A stretch of 33,010 nt of DNA from JAFARE01 sp035566535 (lineage in GTDB: Bacteria; Chloroflexota; Dormibacteria; Aeolococcales; Aeolococcaceae). The position numbers were made by a program, and so were the translations under genes. The stretch lies in the NCBI GenBank assembly GCA_035566535.1, contig DATMRA010000152.1, positions 1 to 33,010 on the forward strand, written 5' to 3'. Below, in pieces: positions 8,248-15,531 of this stretch. Below the pieces are notes generated by a model. The model made no database searches, was not told the DNA's origin, and worked only from the letters and a program-made list of their open reading frames with translations. Each line of letters opens with the position of its first letter. Position 1 is the stretch's first letter.

Positions 8248-10112
8248 CGACGTACGCACTCAACACGGTGCTAGCCCATCTCTTCACCGGCAGCTTCGGG
8301 CTGCAGACGACCGACCCGGCGCAATGGTTGGTGCTCTTCATCTCGCTTGGGCTGCTGACCGGTCAGCTGCTCTACTTCGCGCGCGCCGGACGGCAGGGGT
8401 CGCCGGGCACAGCTCTCGGCCGGGTCGATGCGATCGGTCGCGGCATCGAGCGCCGGACCAGCCTGCCCGCGTGGGCGGGTGCGGGCATCGTGGTCGGGCT
8501 GTGGGCTCTCACGACGGCGTTCGTCGGCTTCATGTGGGATGTCGCATGGCACACCGACCTGGGTCGCGACCGTGAGCTGTTCACGGTGCCGCACACACTC
8601 ATCATCCTGGGACTGCTGGGCATCGGCGTTGCAGCGGCCGTCTCCATCGTGTACGCAACGCGCGACCGCGCGGCCGCAGGGTGGCGCGTGCGCTCGTTGG
8701 TGATTCCGGCCGGTGCCGCCGTGCTGCTCGTCATGAGCGCGGCCGCGCTGGTCGCGTTCCCGCTCGACGACCTCTGGCATGCCACCTACGGCGTCGACGT
8801 CACCATGTGGAGTCCGACTCACCTCGTGATGATCGGCGGTGCGTCGCTGACGCCTCTCGCCCTGGCGCTGCTCTTATGGGAGGCGCCTGGTTCGGTCAGT
8901 CGCGCACGCCGCGGGTTGCAGACCGTGATCCTGGGCACCGTCCTCATCGGCCTGTCCACGTTTCAACTCGAATTCGACATGGGCGTGCCCCAATGGCAGG
9001 CGCTGTATCACCCTCTCTTGATCGCGCTGGCAGCCGGTTTCGCGCTCACGGCGGGTCGCGCCCTCCTGGGGCCGTGGGGAGCCGTCCGCGTCGCGCTTGC
9101 ATTCCTCGTCATGCGGGGCGCCATCGCGCTGCTCATCGGCCCGGTGCTGGGCCATACGCTGCCTCACTTTCCGCTCTACGTCGTGGAGGCGATGTGCGTC
9201 GAAATCGCGTTCGCCGTTACGCGCGGCAGCTTCCGCAGCGCAGCACTGGGTGGTGTGCTGATCGGCACGGTTGGGATCGCATCGGAGTGGCTTTGGATGC
9301 AGGTGTGGGGCTTGCAGCCCTGGACACCCGACCTGCTCCCGATGATGTGGGTGCCTCTGGCGGCCGCCATAGCGGCGTCAGTCGCCGGCATCGCCTTCGC
9401 GACCTGTCTCGCGCCATCTCGCCACCCGTTGACCTGGAACTCACGCTGGATCGCCGTGGCCGGTGTCGCGGCGATCGTCGCGCTCCTCGCGGTGCCGTTC
9501 ACGCGTCAGGGAAGCGCGGCGACCGTGCACATCACCCAATGGCAGGTGGGACCTGCCGCATCCATCGTTGACCGAAACGGCCAGCGGGTCATGACCCACG
9601 ACATCGCGATCCAGGTCGTGCTGTCACCCGGGGCGGCCGCTGCCGACGCGGACTGGTTCCGTGTGGCCGCGTGGCAGGGCGGCGGCGTGGTCAACGCGAA
9701 ACTCGTGCCGGAGGGCGGCGGCGCGTACATCGCTGACCGCGCGGTCCCCGCAGGTGGCAACTGGAAAGTGATCGTGATGCTGGGCAAGGGCTCGACTGTC
9801 GCGGCTGCTCCGATCGAGATGCCGGCGGAGCCTGACCAGAGTCTCGAGGCCATTCCGCTCCTCTCGTCGCGAACTGCGACGCTCAACAGTGCGCAGCTGC
9901 TGTTGATGCGGGAGAACCACGCGGGCGTTGCGTGGGTCGCGGACGTCGCATACGTGCTGTTCGGCACCACGGTTGTGGTCTGGCTGGTGGCACTCGCGCT
10001 CGCCGCCGGCCGCGTCGGCCGGCTGTCGCGTCCGGTTGGGCCTGCCAGGGAAGGCCGGCGGCGCCGCGTCCATTTCCGCGGCCTGCGCGTCCGCCACACC
10101 CCTTCCTCCTAG
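8244..10112 (+). CDS. Polytopic membrane protein with repeated D-x2-W-H motifs and C-terminal extracytoplasmic domain
   Basis: A 622-residue protein starting at the ATG that overlaps the tetR stop. About ten to eleven hydrophobic segments occupy residues 25-420. Two related polar motifs stand out: D99-x2-W102-H103 with D109 and P116-H117, and D175/D176-L-W178-H179 with D185 and P191-T-H193. A third, looser one is D245-M-G ... W251 ... H256-P. Another His pair is H304/H308, with E315 and E320 nearby. Residues 425-530 form a soluble beta-rich domain (TVHITQWQVGP, GNWKVIVMLGKG) resembling FixH/CopC-like folds, followed by one more membrane helix (565-588) and a basic tail. The motif set suggests intramembrane metal or haem binding. 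I do not recognise a named family. Confidence 0.75.
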   Translation: MTTYALNTVLAHLFTGSFGLQTTDPAQWLVLFISLGLLTGQLLYFARAGRQGSPGTALGRVDAIGRGIERRTSLPAWAGAGIVVGLWALTTAFVGFMWDVAWHTDLGRDRELFTVPHTLIILGLLGIGVAAAVSIVYATRDRAAAGWRVRSLVIPAGAAVLLVMSAAALVAFPLDDLWHATYGVDVTMWSPTHLVMIGGASLTPLALALLLWEAPGSVSRARRGLQTVILGTVLIGLSTFQLEFDMGVPQWQALYHPLLIALAAGFALTAGRALLGPWGAVRVALAFLVMRGAIALLIGPVLGHTLPHFPLYVVEAMCVEIAFAVTRGSFRSAALGGVLIGTVGIASEWLWMQVWGLQPWTPDLLPMMWVPLAAAIAASVAGIAFATCLAPSRHPLTWNSRWIAVAGVAAIVALLAVPFTRQGSAATVHITQWQVGPAASIVDRNGQRVMTHDIAIQVVLSPGAAAADADWFRVAAWQGGGVVNAKLVPEGGGAYIADRAVPAGGNWKVIVMLGKGSTVAAAPIEMPAEPDQSLEAIPLLSSRTATLNSAQLLLMRENHAGVAWVADVAYVLFGTTVVVWLVALALAAGRVGRLSRPVGPAREGRRRRVHFRGLRVRHTPSS

Positions 10113-10168
10113 AGTTTCCGCTGCCGCCGCCGCGGCATTCAGACGGCGGCGATTCCGGAGGACTGCGC

Positions 10169-10684
10169 GTGGATCTGTTTCATACCGCCATCCCGCCGTG
10201 GGAGTTCATCGTTCGCTGCGCACTCATCGACACGGTGCTGCTCGCGGCGCTCCGAATCTTCGGCAAACGTGAGATCGGGCAATTCACCTTGTACGACCTG
10301 GTGCTGATTCTCCTGGTGGCGAATGCGGTGCAGCCTGCAATGACCGGACCGGACAGCTCGGTCACCGGTGGCTTGATCATCATCGGCGTGCTCGTGCTGA
10401 TCAACTCCGGCATTGCGCAGCTGGATCGGATCGACTTCTTCCACCGGATCCTGGCGCCACGCCCGCGCATCATCATCCGCGACGGGAAGTTCGTCGAGGC
10501 GGCGCTGGGCGGCGAGGGGATCGACAAAGAAGAGGCTGACATGGCGATCCGCGAGCACGGGGTCGGCAACGTGAAGGAGGTGCGTCTCGGGATGCTCGAA
10601 CCCGACGGCACCATCAGCATCGTGCCGATGGACAACGAGGCGCAGCGCAGCCGCCGCCGCGTGCGCTACCTGCGCCACGGCTGA
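10169..10684 (+). CDS. YetF/DUF421-family membrane protein
   Basis: The GTG start at 10169 follows a clean GGAGG Shine-Dalgarno with 7 nt spacing, giving 171 residues. Three N-terminal membrane helices are followed by a cytoplasmic domain. The sequence RIFGKREIGQFTLYDLVLILLVANAVQ in consecutive stretches is the family signature, and RPRIIIRDGKFV begins the soluble DUF421 domain. The family includes Bacillus YetF and spore-germination YrbG/YdfR-type proteins, and its biochemical role is not settled. It lies 56 bp after the membrane-protein gene and converges on the GT87 gene with an 7-bp gap. Confidence 0.9.
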   Translation: MDLFHTAIPPWEFIVRCALIDTVLLAALRIFGKREIGQFTLYDLVLILLVANAVQPAMTGPDSSVTGGLIIIGVLVLINSGIAQLDRIDFFHRILAPRPRIIIRDGKFVEAALGGEGIDKEEADMAIREHGVGNVKEVRLGMLEPDGTISIVPMDNEAQRSRRRVRYLRHG

Positions 10685-10691
10685 CGCGGTT

Positions 10692-11960
10692 CTAACCGGC
10701 CGCGGAAACGGTGAGGCGCTCTGCGCCTGTCGCGGCGTCACCTGGCGCGCGGACGGATGCGGCGAGCGCCGCTCCGCACAGCCCAGCGGCTATGAGGAGC
10801 ATCCAGGGGGTCAGCCGCCCAGGCGGCGCGGAACTGTAGTTGCCCAGGTCTTGCTGCGTCGCCAGCGAGATCAATGTCCAGGTGAGCAGCACTGTGATGC
10901 TGAGCCGACCTGGCCACCGCTGCCCTCCGGCGGCTTCGCGAGCCGCGATCCAGGCCATCCCGAACACGACAGCGGGCGCAAGCAGTGTCAGGTCGTGGCC
11001 GAGCAGGTGGGGCGAGATGAACAGCGTGAGCACAATCGCCCCCGCCAGAGCCGGCTCGAGGCTGCCCGGACGATTGCGTGACACCCAGCCCATCCACGCT
11101 GCGGCTCCGGCGCCGGCGAGGCTCGCCGCGACGGTGATGAGCAGGACCGGGAGCGACCCTCCGAGCCACGACGTGACCAACCCGCTTGCGCCCTGCATCA
11201 CGAACAGCGGGTTGTTGGAGGGCAACAGGAGCGCGTGGACGAACCCGCTCGTCCCGGCTACACCGGCTGTGGCGAGGCCGGCGAGGCCCGCGCTCACAGC
11301 CCCGGCCACCATCGTGCCGGCGGCGCGCCAGTCGCGCCGGCCCAATGCGAAGGCCGCGAAGCCCAGGGCGAGATGCGGCTTGGCCAGCGCCAGCGAGAAG
11401 CCGATGGCCCAACCGGCCCAGACGCCTGAGTCTCGACGCCAGGCGACGTACGCCAGCGCCACCCCCAGGGCGGCGACGCCATCCCACTGGCCCTCGATGA
11501 ACAGGAGCCCCGAACCCAGGCCGGCGGCCGCGACGGCTACCGCCGCCACCCTGACGATCGGTCGGGAACGGCTGCTCCACGGTGCCGCCCAGGCCGCGAT
11601 GGCGATCGCCGCGGCCAGGAGTCCGAGCTGGATCAGCGACCAGACGCGGTAGGCGGTGGTCGGATCAAGCGACACCAGCGGGCTGGCCAGGACGGCCGCT
11701 GCGGGAGGATTTTCGAAGGGAATGTTGAGATGGTCGGCCGGCGTCCCGGCCGCCGCCAGAACCTGCTGCTCGGCCTGACTGTCGTACATGTGGGCAGCAT
11801 CGCCCCGGCTCCAGAGCGTCGCCGCCGCGTAGGTTCCGGCGAAGTCGCTCGTGCGCGCCTGGGCGTCGGGGATGGCCATCCAGACACGCACGTATTGGCC
11901 GATGAACAGCGCTGCGATCAGCGTCACGAGAACGCCGATCAGGCTGGAGCGCGACAGCAC
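10692..11960 (-). CDS. GT87-family polyprenyl-phosphate-dependent glycosyltransferase (DUF2029)
   Basis: A GT-C fold membrane glycosyltransferase with about ten hydrophobic segments. The family's luminal motif is present: SDFAGTYAAATLWSRGDAAHMYD, with the conserved acidic residue, then NIPFENPPAAAVLASPL, the usual F-x-N/Y-P-P. GT87 enzymes transfer hexoses, often mannose, from polyprenyl-phosphate donors on the outer membrane face, as in PIM and arabinomannan synthesis of Actinobacteria. I favour GTG 11960 (422 aa), which places a short cytoplasmic stretch before the first helix and has TACAGT at 11970-11975 upstream. TTG 12002 would give 436 aa. Donor and acceptor are unknown. Confidence 0.87.
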   Translation of the reverse strand: MLSRSSLIGVLVTLIAALFIGQYVRVWMAIPDAQARTSDFAGTYAAATLWSRGDAAHMYDSQAEQQVLAAAGTPADHLNIPFENPPAAAVLASPLVSLDPTTAYRVWSLIQLGLLAAAIAIAAWAAPWSSRSRPIVRVAAVAVAAAGLGSGLLFIEGQWDGVAALGVALAYVAWRRDSGVWAGWAIGFSLALAKPHLALGFAAFALGRRDWRAAGTMVAGAVSAGLAGLATAGVAGTSGFVHALLLPSNNPLFVMQGASGLVTSWLGGSLPVLLITVAASLAGAGAAAWMGWVSRNRPGSLEPALAGAIVLTLFISPHLLGHDLTLLAPAVVFGMAWIAAREAAGGQRWPGRLSITVLLTWTLISLATQQDLGNYSSAPPGRLTPWMLLIAAGLCGAALAASVRAPGDAATGAERLTVSAAG

Positions 11961-11969
11961 AGTCCGCCC

Positions 11970-11975
11970 ACTGTA
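11970..11975 (-). promoter_or_regulatory. Putative -10 element for the GT87 gene
   Basis: On the minus strand TACAGT is followed by 9 nt and GTG 11960, giving a leader of only about 2 nt. No Shine-Dalgarno is seen. Confidence 0.3.
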
Positions 11976-12028
11976 TTCGGCGCCCGCCAACAGCGCGGTC
12001 AAGGCGGTGTCGCAGGACTGCGGCGAAT

Positions 12029-12577
12029 TTACAAAGCGGTCAGAGCAGCGGCGTAGACCGCGAGGTCGCGGTCGCTGAACAGCGCGAAGAGAATCTGCCT
12101 GAGCGGAGTACCGGCGACGGAGAGCGCGTCGCGTGCCTCGCCCAGCGCGAGCGGAGCAGCGTGTTCGAGGGGGAAACCGTAGATGCCCGTGCTGATCGAC
12201 GGAGCCGCCACGGTGGCGCAGCCCTGCTCCGCAGCGAGCCGGAAGGCGTTGTGGTACGCCCCGCGGAGCAGCTCGGCTTCGTCGTGCTCACCGTCGCGCC
12301 AGCGCGGGCCGACCGCGTGGATCACGTGCCGCGCCGGCATCCGCCCTGCAGACGTGATCACAGCGGAGCCCGTCGGGCAACCGTCGTAGCGCGCGCGCAA
12401 TTCGCGCATGATCTCTGGTCCCCCGGCCCGATGGACGGCGCCGTCGACACCGCCGCCGCCGGCGAGTGACTGGTTGGCGGCGTTGACGATGGCGTCGACC
12501 GGAAGGGTCGTGATGTCTGCCCGTTGCAGCGTGATCCGGCCAGAACCTATGGTCCGCTCGTGCGCGTCAGGCGCCAT
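12029..12577 (-). CDS. Macrodomain protein, probable O-acetyl-ADP-ribose deacetylase
   Basis: The protein has 182 residues from ATG 12577. The MacroD-type hallmark VDAIVNAANQSLAGGGGVDGAVHRAGG (in consecutive stretches, residues about 27-53) provides the ADP-ribose-binding loop and the catalytic Asn/Asp/Gly-rich region, and PSISTGIYGFP is the second phosphate-binding loop. Known relatives hydrolyse O-acetyl-ADP-ribose or remove mono-ADP-ribose from proteins. Its start lies inside the end of fabF (11-bp overlap, 12567-12577), so it is translated from the fatty-acid synthesis transcript. Codons upstream of 12577 in this frame are a shadow of fabF. Confidence 0.92.
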   Translation of the reverse strand: MAPDAHERTIGSGRITLQRADITTLPVDAIVNAANQSLAGGGGVDGAVHRAGGPEIMRELRARYDGCPTGSAVITSAGRMPARHVIHAVGPRWRDGEHDEAELLRGAYHNAFRLAAEQGCATVAAPSISTGIYGFPLEHAAPLALGEARDALSVAGTPLRQILFALFSDRDLAVYAAALTAL

Positions 12578-13820
12578 CGACGCGGCTGAAGCCGAGGCAG
12601 GCGTTGTGGCCGCCAAAGCCGAACGAGGTGCTCAATGCGAAATCGATGCGGGCCTTGCGACCGGTGTTGGGGACGTAGTCGAGGTCGCACTCCGGATCGG
12701 GCTCTTCCAGGTTGATCGTCGGCGGCACGAATTGGTCGTGTATGGCCATAACCGTGATCACCGCCTCAACGGCACCGGCGGCGCCGAGCAGGTGCCCGTG
12801 CATCGACTTCGTCGACGACATCGGAACGGTGGCTGCGGCCTCGCCGAGGGCGGCCTTCACGGCGCGCGTCTCCGCGGCATCGTTGAGCTGGGTCGACGTG
12901 CCATGGGCGTTGATGTACCCCACCTCAGCAGCGTCCTTGCCGGCGCGCTGCATCGCTCGGACGATGCATCGCCGCGCCCCGTCGCCGTCGGGGGCCGGCT
13001 GCGTGATGTGCGACGCGTCGGCGGTCGCGCCGTACCCGGATACCTCCGCATAGATGCGCGCGCCCCGCCGTCGGGCGTGCTCGTATTCCTCGAGGATGAC
13101 GATGCCCGCACCCTCGCCCATCACGAACCCGTCGCGGTCCTTGTCGAAGGGACGCGATGCCCGTTGTGGCTCATCGTTGCGTGTGGACAGCGCTTGCATG
13201 GCATCGAACGCGGCGATGCCGATATTCGTGATCGATGCCTCGGTTCCCCCGGCGATGACCACGGTGGCATCGCCGCGGCGGATCCATTCGGCGGCCTCGC
13301 CGATGGCGTGCGCACCCGACGCGCACGCGCTGACAATCGCGAAATTGGGCCCCTTGGCGCCGGTGTCGATCGCGATCATGCCGGCCGGCATGTCGGGGAT
13401 CATCGCGGGCACGGTGAACGGCGACACGCGGCGCACGCCGGACTCGTGCAGCGTGATCACGCTGCGCTCAAGAACTTCGAGCCCGCCGATGCCCGACGAG
13501 ACGAGCACGCCGACCTCCTCGCCGATTTCACGGACGTCGATGCCGGCGTCGGCGATCGCTTCGCGCGCTGCGGCGATTGCGAGCTGACTGCAGCGGCTGC
13601 TCCGCCGGGCTTCCTTGTGTCCCATCGTCGCCGCGGCGTCAAAGCCCTTCACCTCTCCGGCGATACGCGTGGGCAGAGCAGAGGCATCGAACGACGTGAT
13701 GGGACCAATCCCGCTCGTACCGCTGCGGCACGCCTGCCAGGTCGACGCCGCGTCCAGACCCAGCGGTGTGAGCGCACCGAGGCCGGTGATGACGATGCGT
13801 GCGGTGCCGTTAGCGCTCAT
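12567..13820 (-). CDS. fabF: 3-oxoacyl-[acyl-carrier-protein] synthase II
   Basis: A 417-residue condensing enzyme that elongates acyl-ACP with malonyl-ACP. The catalytic triad is visible: Cys166 in SACASGAHAIGEA, His in NAHGTSTQLND (about residue 301), and His in KSMHGHLLGAAGA (about residue 338). FGFGGHNA near the C-terminus is the usual glycine-rich closing motif. ATG 13820 overlaps the fabI stop as ATGA. The open frame upstream of it reads through fabI in another phase and is not coding. The order fabI-fabF-macrodomain on one transcript implies co-regulated chain elongation and reduction. No acpP, fabD or fabH is present in the window. Confidence 0.95.
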   Translation of the reverse strand: MSANGTARIVITGLGALTPLGLDAASTWQACRSGTSGIGPITSFDASALPTRIAGEVKGFDAAATMGHKEARRSSRCSQLAIAAAREAIADAGIDVREIGEEVGVLVSSGIGGLEVLERSVITLHESGVRRVSPFTVPAMIPDMPAGMIAIDTGAKGPNFAIVSACASGAHAIGEAAEWIRRGDATVVIAGGTEASITNIGIAAFDAMQALSTRNDEPQRASRPFDKDRDGFVMGEGAGIVILEEYEHARRRGARIYAEVSGYGATADASHITQPAPDGDGARRCIVRAMQRAGKDAAEVGYINAHGTSTQLNDAAETRAVKAALGEAAATVPMSSTKSMHGHLLGAAGAVEAVITVMAIHDQFVPPTINLEEPDPECDLDYVPNTGRKARIDFALSTSFGFGGHNACLGFSRVDGA

Positions 13821-14653
13821 GGTTTCACGGCTCCCGCGATCTCGCCGAGCGGTGCGCCCTGTGAGTGGAATCCGCCGTCGACATGCACGATCTCCCCCGT
13901 TATTCCGCGGGACATGTCGCTGAGCAGAAAGACACACGTGTCCGCAACTGGGCCCGCGTCGGCGCTGTCCCACCCCAGCGGCGCCTGCAGCCCCCACGAC
14001 GCCTCGAGCGTCTCGAAGCCGGGGATCGATTTGGCGGCGATGGTTCCCAGCGGTCCGGCGGCCACGGTATTGACGCGCACGCCGCGCCGTCCCAGGTCAC
14101 GGGCAAGGTAGCGCGCGATGGCCTCGAGCGCGGCCTTGGCCGGCCCCATCCAGTCGTAGAGGGGCCAGGCGACAGTGGCGTCGAAGGTCAGCGTCACAAG
14201 CGACCCACCTGATTTGGGCATGAGTGGCACAAACTCGGCAGCCAGGGTGCGCAGCGAGTAGCTGCTGATCTCGAACGCCGTCGACACGGAGGACCAGGGA
14301 GCGTCGAGGAATCCGCCGCCGAGACAATCCTCGGGCGCGAATCCGATCGCATGGACCACCGCATCGAGCCCACCCCACCTCTCGCTCACCTGCCCGGCGA
14401 CGGCTCGCACCTGGGCAACATTCGTCACGTCCATCTCGAGCACGTCCGGGGCGGGTGAGAGTCGCTGGGCGCTGCGGCGGGTGAGGCTCATGGCCCGGCC
14501 GAACGAAGTGAGGATCACCTGCGCGCCGGCGCCCTGCGCGGCGGCGGCGATGGCGAACGCGATGCTCTTGGGCGTCAGGACGCCGGTCACCAGGACTCGC
14601 TTACCGCGGAGCAGGTTGGAGCCAGTGGCGGAGACGGTCGGCAAAGGAGTCAC
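13817..14653 (-). CDS. fabI: Enoyl-[acyl-carrier-protein] reductase (NADH), InhA-like FabI
   Basis: The protein has 278 residues from GTG 14653 and catalyses the last reduction of each fatty-acid elongation cycle. It has GVLTPKSIAFAIA for cofactor binding and the FabI-type catalytic pair Y166-x6-K173 in PLYDWMGPAKAALEA. Segments such as LTFDATVAWPLYDWM and NTVAAGPLGTIAAKSI are closer to mycobacterial InhA than to E. coli FabI. The residue matching InhA Ser94 is alanine here (VVHAIGF, A102), see findings. It lies 38 bp downstream of the inositol-phosphatase gene, with a possible promoter of its own at 14661-14672, and overlaps fabF by 4 bp. Confidence 0.93.
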   Translation of the reverse strand: MTPLPTVSATGSNLLRGKRVLVTGVLTPKSIAFAIAAAAQGAGAQVILTSFGRAMSLTRRSAQRLSPAPDVLEMDVTNVAQVRAVAGQVSERWGGLDAVVHAIGFAPEDCLGGGFLDAPWSSVSTAFEISSYSLRTLAAEFVPLMPKSGGSLVTLTFDATVAWPLYDWMGPAKAALEAIARYLARDLGRRGVRVNTVAAGPLGTIAAKSIPGFETLEASWGLQAPLGWDSADAGPVADTCVFLLSDMSRGITGEIVHVDGGFHSQGAPLGEIAGAVKP

Positions 14654-14660
14654 AGCGAAC

Positions 14661-14672
14661 TACCTTATAAGG
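14661..14672 (-). promoter_or_regulatory. Palindrome and possible -10 region upstream of fabI
   Basis: CCTTATAAGG (14663-14672) is a perfect 10-bp palindrome. On the minus strand TAAGGT lies within it and ends 8 nt before GTG 14653, so it may be the fabI -10 element and a regulator site at once. Confidence 0.35.
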
Positions 14673-14691
14673 CGGGAAGCCGGGAGCGCGG

Positions 14692-15495
14692 TTACGTCTC
14701 GCGCCGACCCGGAGGCTGAGTGGATCCCTCAGTGATCTCGAGCATCGCCTCGTGCCAGGCAGGGCTCCCGGCAACGATGTCGCCGCTGCTGAAGACAGCG
14801 ACCGGGTCGCCCGACCAATCCGTCACGACACCACCCGCCTCCCGGACGAGCAGGCTCCCGGCGGCGATGTCCCAGATCGCCAGCCCCAATTCGAAGAATC
14901 CATCCCAGGTGCCCGCCGCGACATAGGCAAGATCCAGTGAGGCCGCGCCGGCTCGGCGAAGGTCTTCGAAGCGTTGCAGCGCGGCTTCGAAGGCGGGGAG
15001 ATAGCGCCCCAGGTTCTGCTTGCGCCGGAACGGGAACCCCGTGGCCGCGACGCCGGCCCCCAGGTGCGACGAGACGACAAGGCGGTGTCCCCTCGCGTCC
15101 CAGGCACCGTCGCCCTCGCTCGCCGACCACTCCCCGCCAAAATGCGGCGCGCCCACCGCCCCGACGACCGGCCGTCCCTCCTCCACCAAGGCCACACTCA
15201 CGCCGACCATGGGGAAGCCGCGCACCAGGTTGGTCGTGCCGTCGACCGGATCGATGACCCACACACGGTCGGCAGCCTGGCCTCCGCTTTCCTCCGCCAG
15301 CACCGGGATGTCGGGTGCGCCGCGACGCAGCACCGCGATGGCGGCCCGCTCCGCCTCGCGGTCGACCGCGGTGACGTAGTCGCCGAAGCCCTTGCGCTCA
15401 GGGGCACGCTCCACTGAATCGCCACGGGTAACCACGGCCGACGCTGCCCGCATGGACGCCAGGGCTAGTTCGCGAAGCGCGGCGCGGTCGGGCAC
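14692..15495 (-). CDS. Inositol-monophosphatase-family sugar phosphatase
   Basis: A 267-residue Mg-dependent phosphatase of the IMPase/FBPase superfamily. Metal-binding motifs are complete: DYVTAVDREAE (about 38-48), the EE of LAEESGG (about 67-69), WVIDPVDGTTNLVRGFP (about 78-94) and WDIAAGSLLVREAGG (about 211-225). Likely substrates are inositol-1-phosphate, histidinol phosphate or 3'-phosphoadenosine compounds, which this superfamily cannot be split into by eye. GTG 15495 has TACCCT exactly 7 nt upstream and no Shine-Dalgarno. It is the first gene of the run leading to fabI, fabF and the macrodomain gene. It could feed phosphatidylinositol synthesis, but no other inositol gene is in view. 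Confidence 0.9.
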   Translation of the reverse strand: MPDRAALRELALASMRAASAVVTRGDSVERAPERKGFGDYVTAVDREAERAAIAVLRRGAPDIPVLAEESGGQAADRVWVIDPVDGTTNLVRGFPMVGVSVALVEEGRPVVGAVGAPHFGGEWSASEGDGAWDARGHRLVVSSHLGAGVAATGFPFRRKQNLGRYLPAFEAALQRFEDLRRAGAASLDLAYVAAGTWDGFFELGLAIWDIAAGSLLVREAGGVVTDWSGDPVAVFSSGDIVAGSPAWHEAMLEITEGSTQPPGRRET

Positions 15496-15502
15496 GGCGG
15501 CG

Positions 15503-15508
15503 AGGGTA
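15503..15508 (-). promoter_or_regulatory. Putative -10 element for leaderless IMPase gene
   Basis: On the minus strand TACCCT is followed by 7 nt and GTG 15495. No Shine-Dalgarno or obvious -35 is seen. Confidence 0.42.
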
Positions 15509-15531
15509 GCGCCGTCGCGGCCTGGTGAGGG

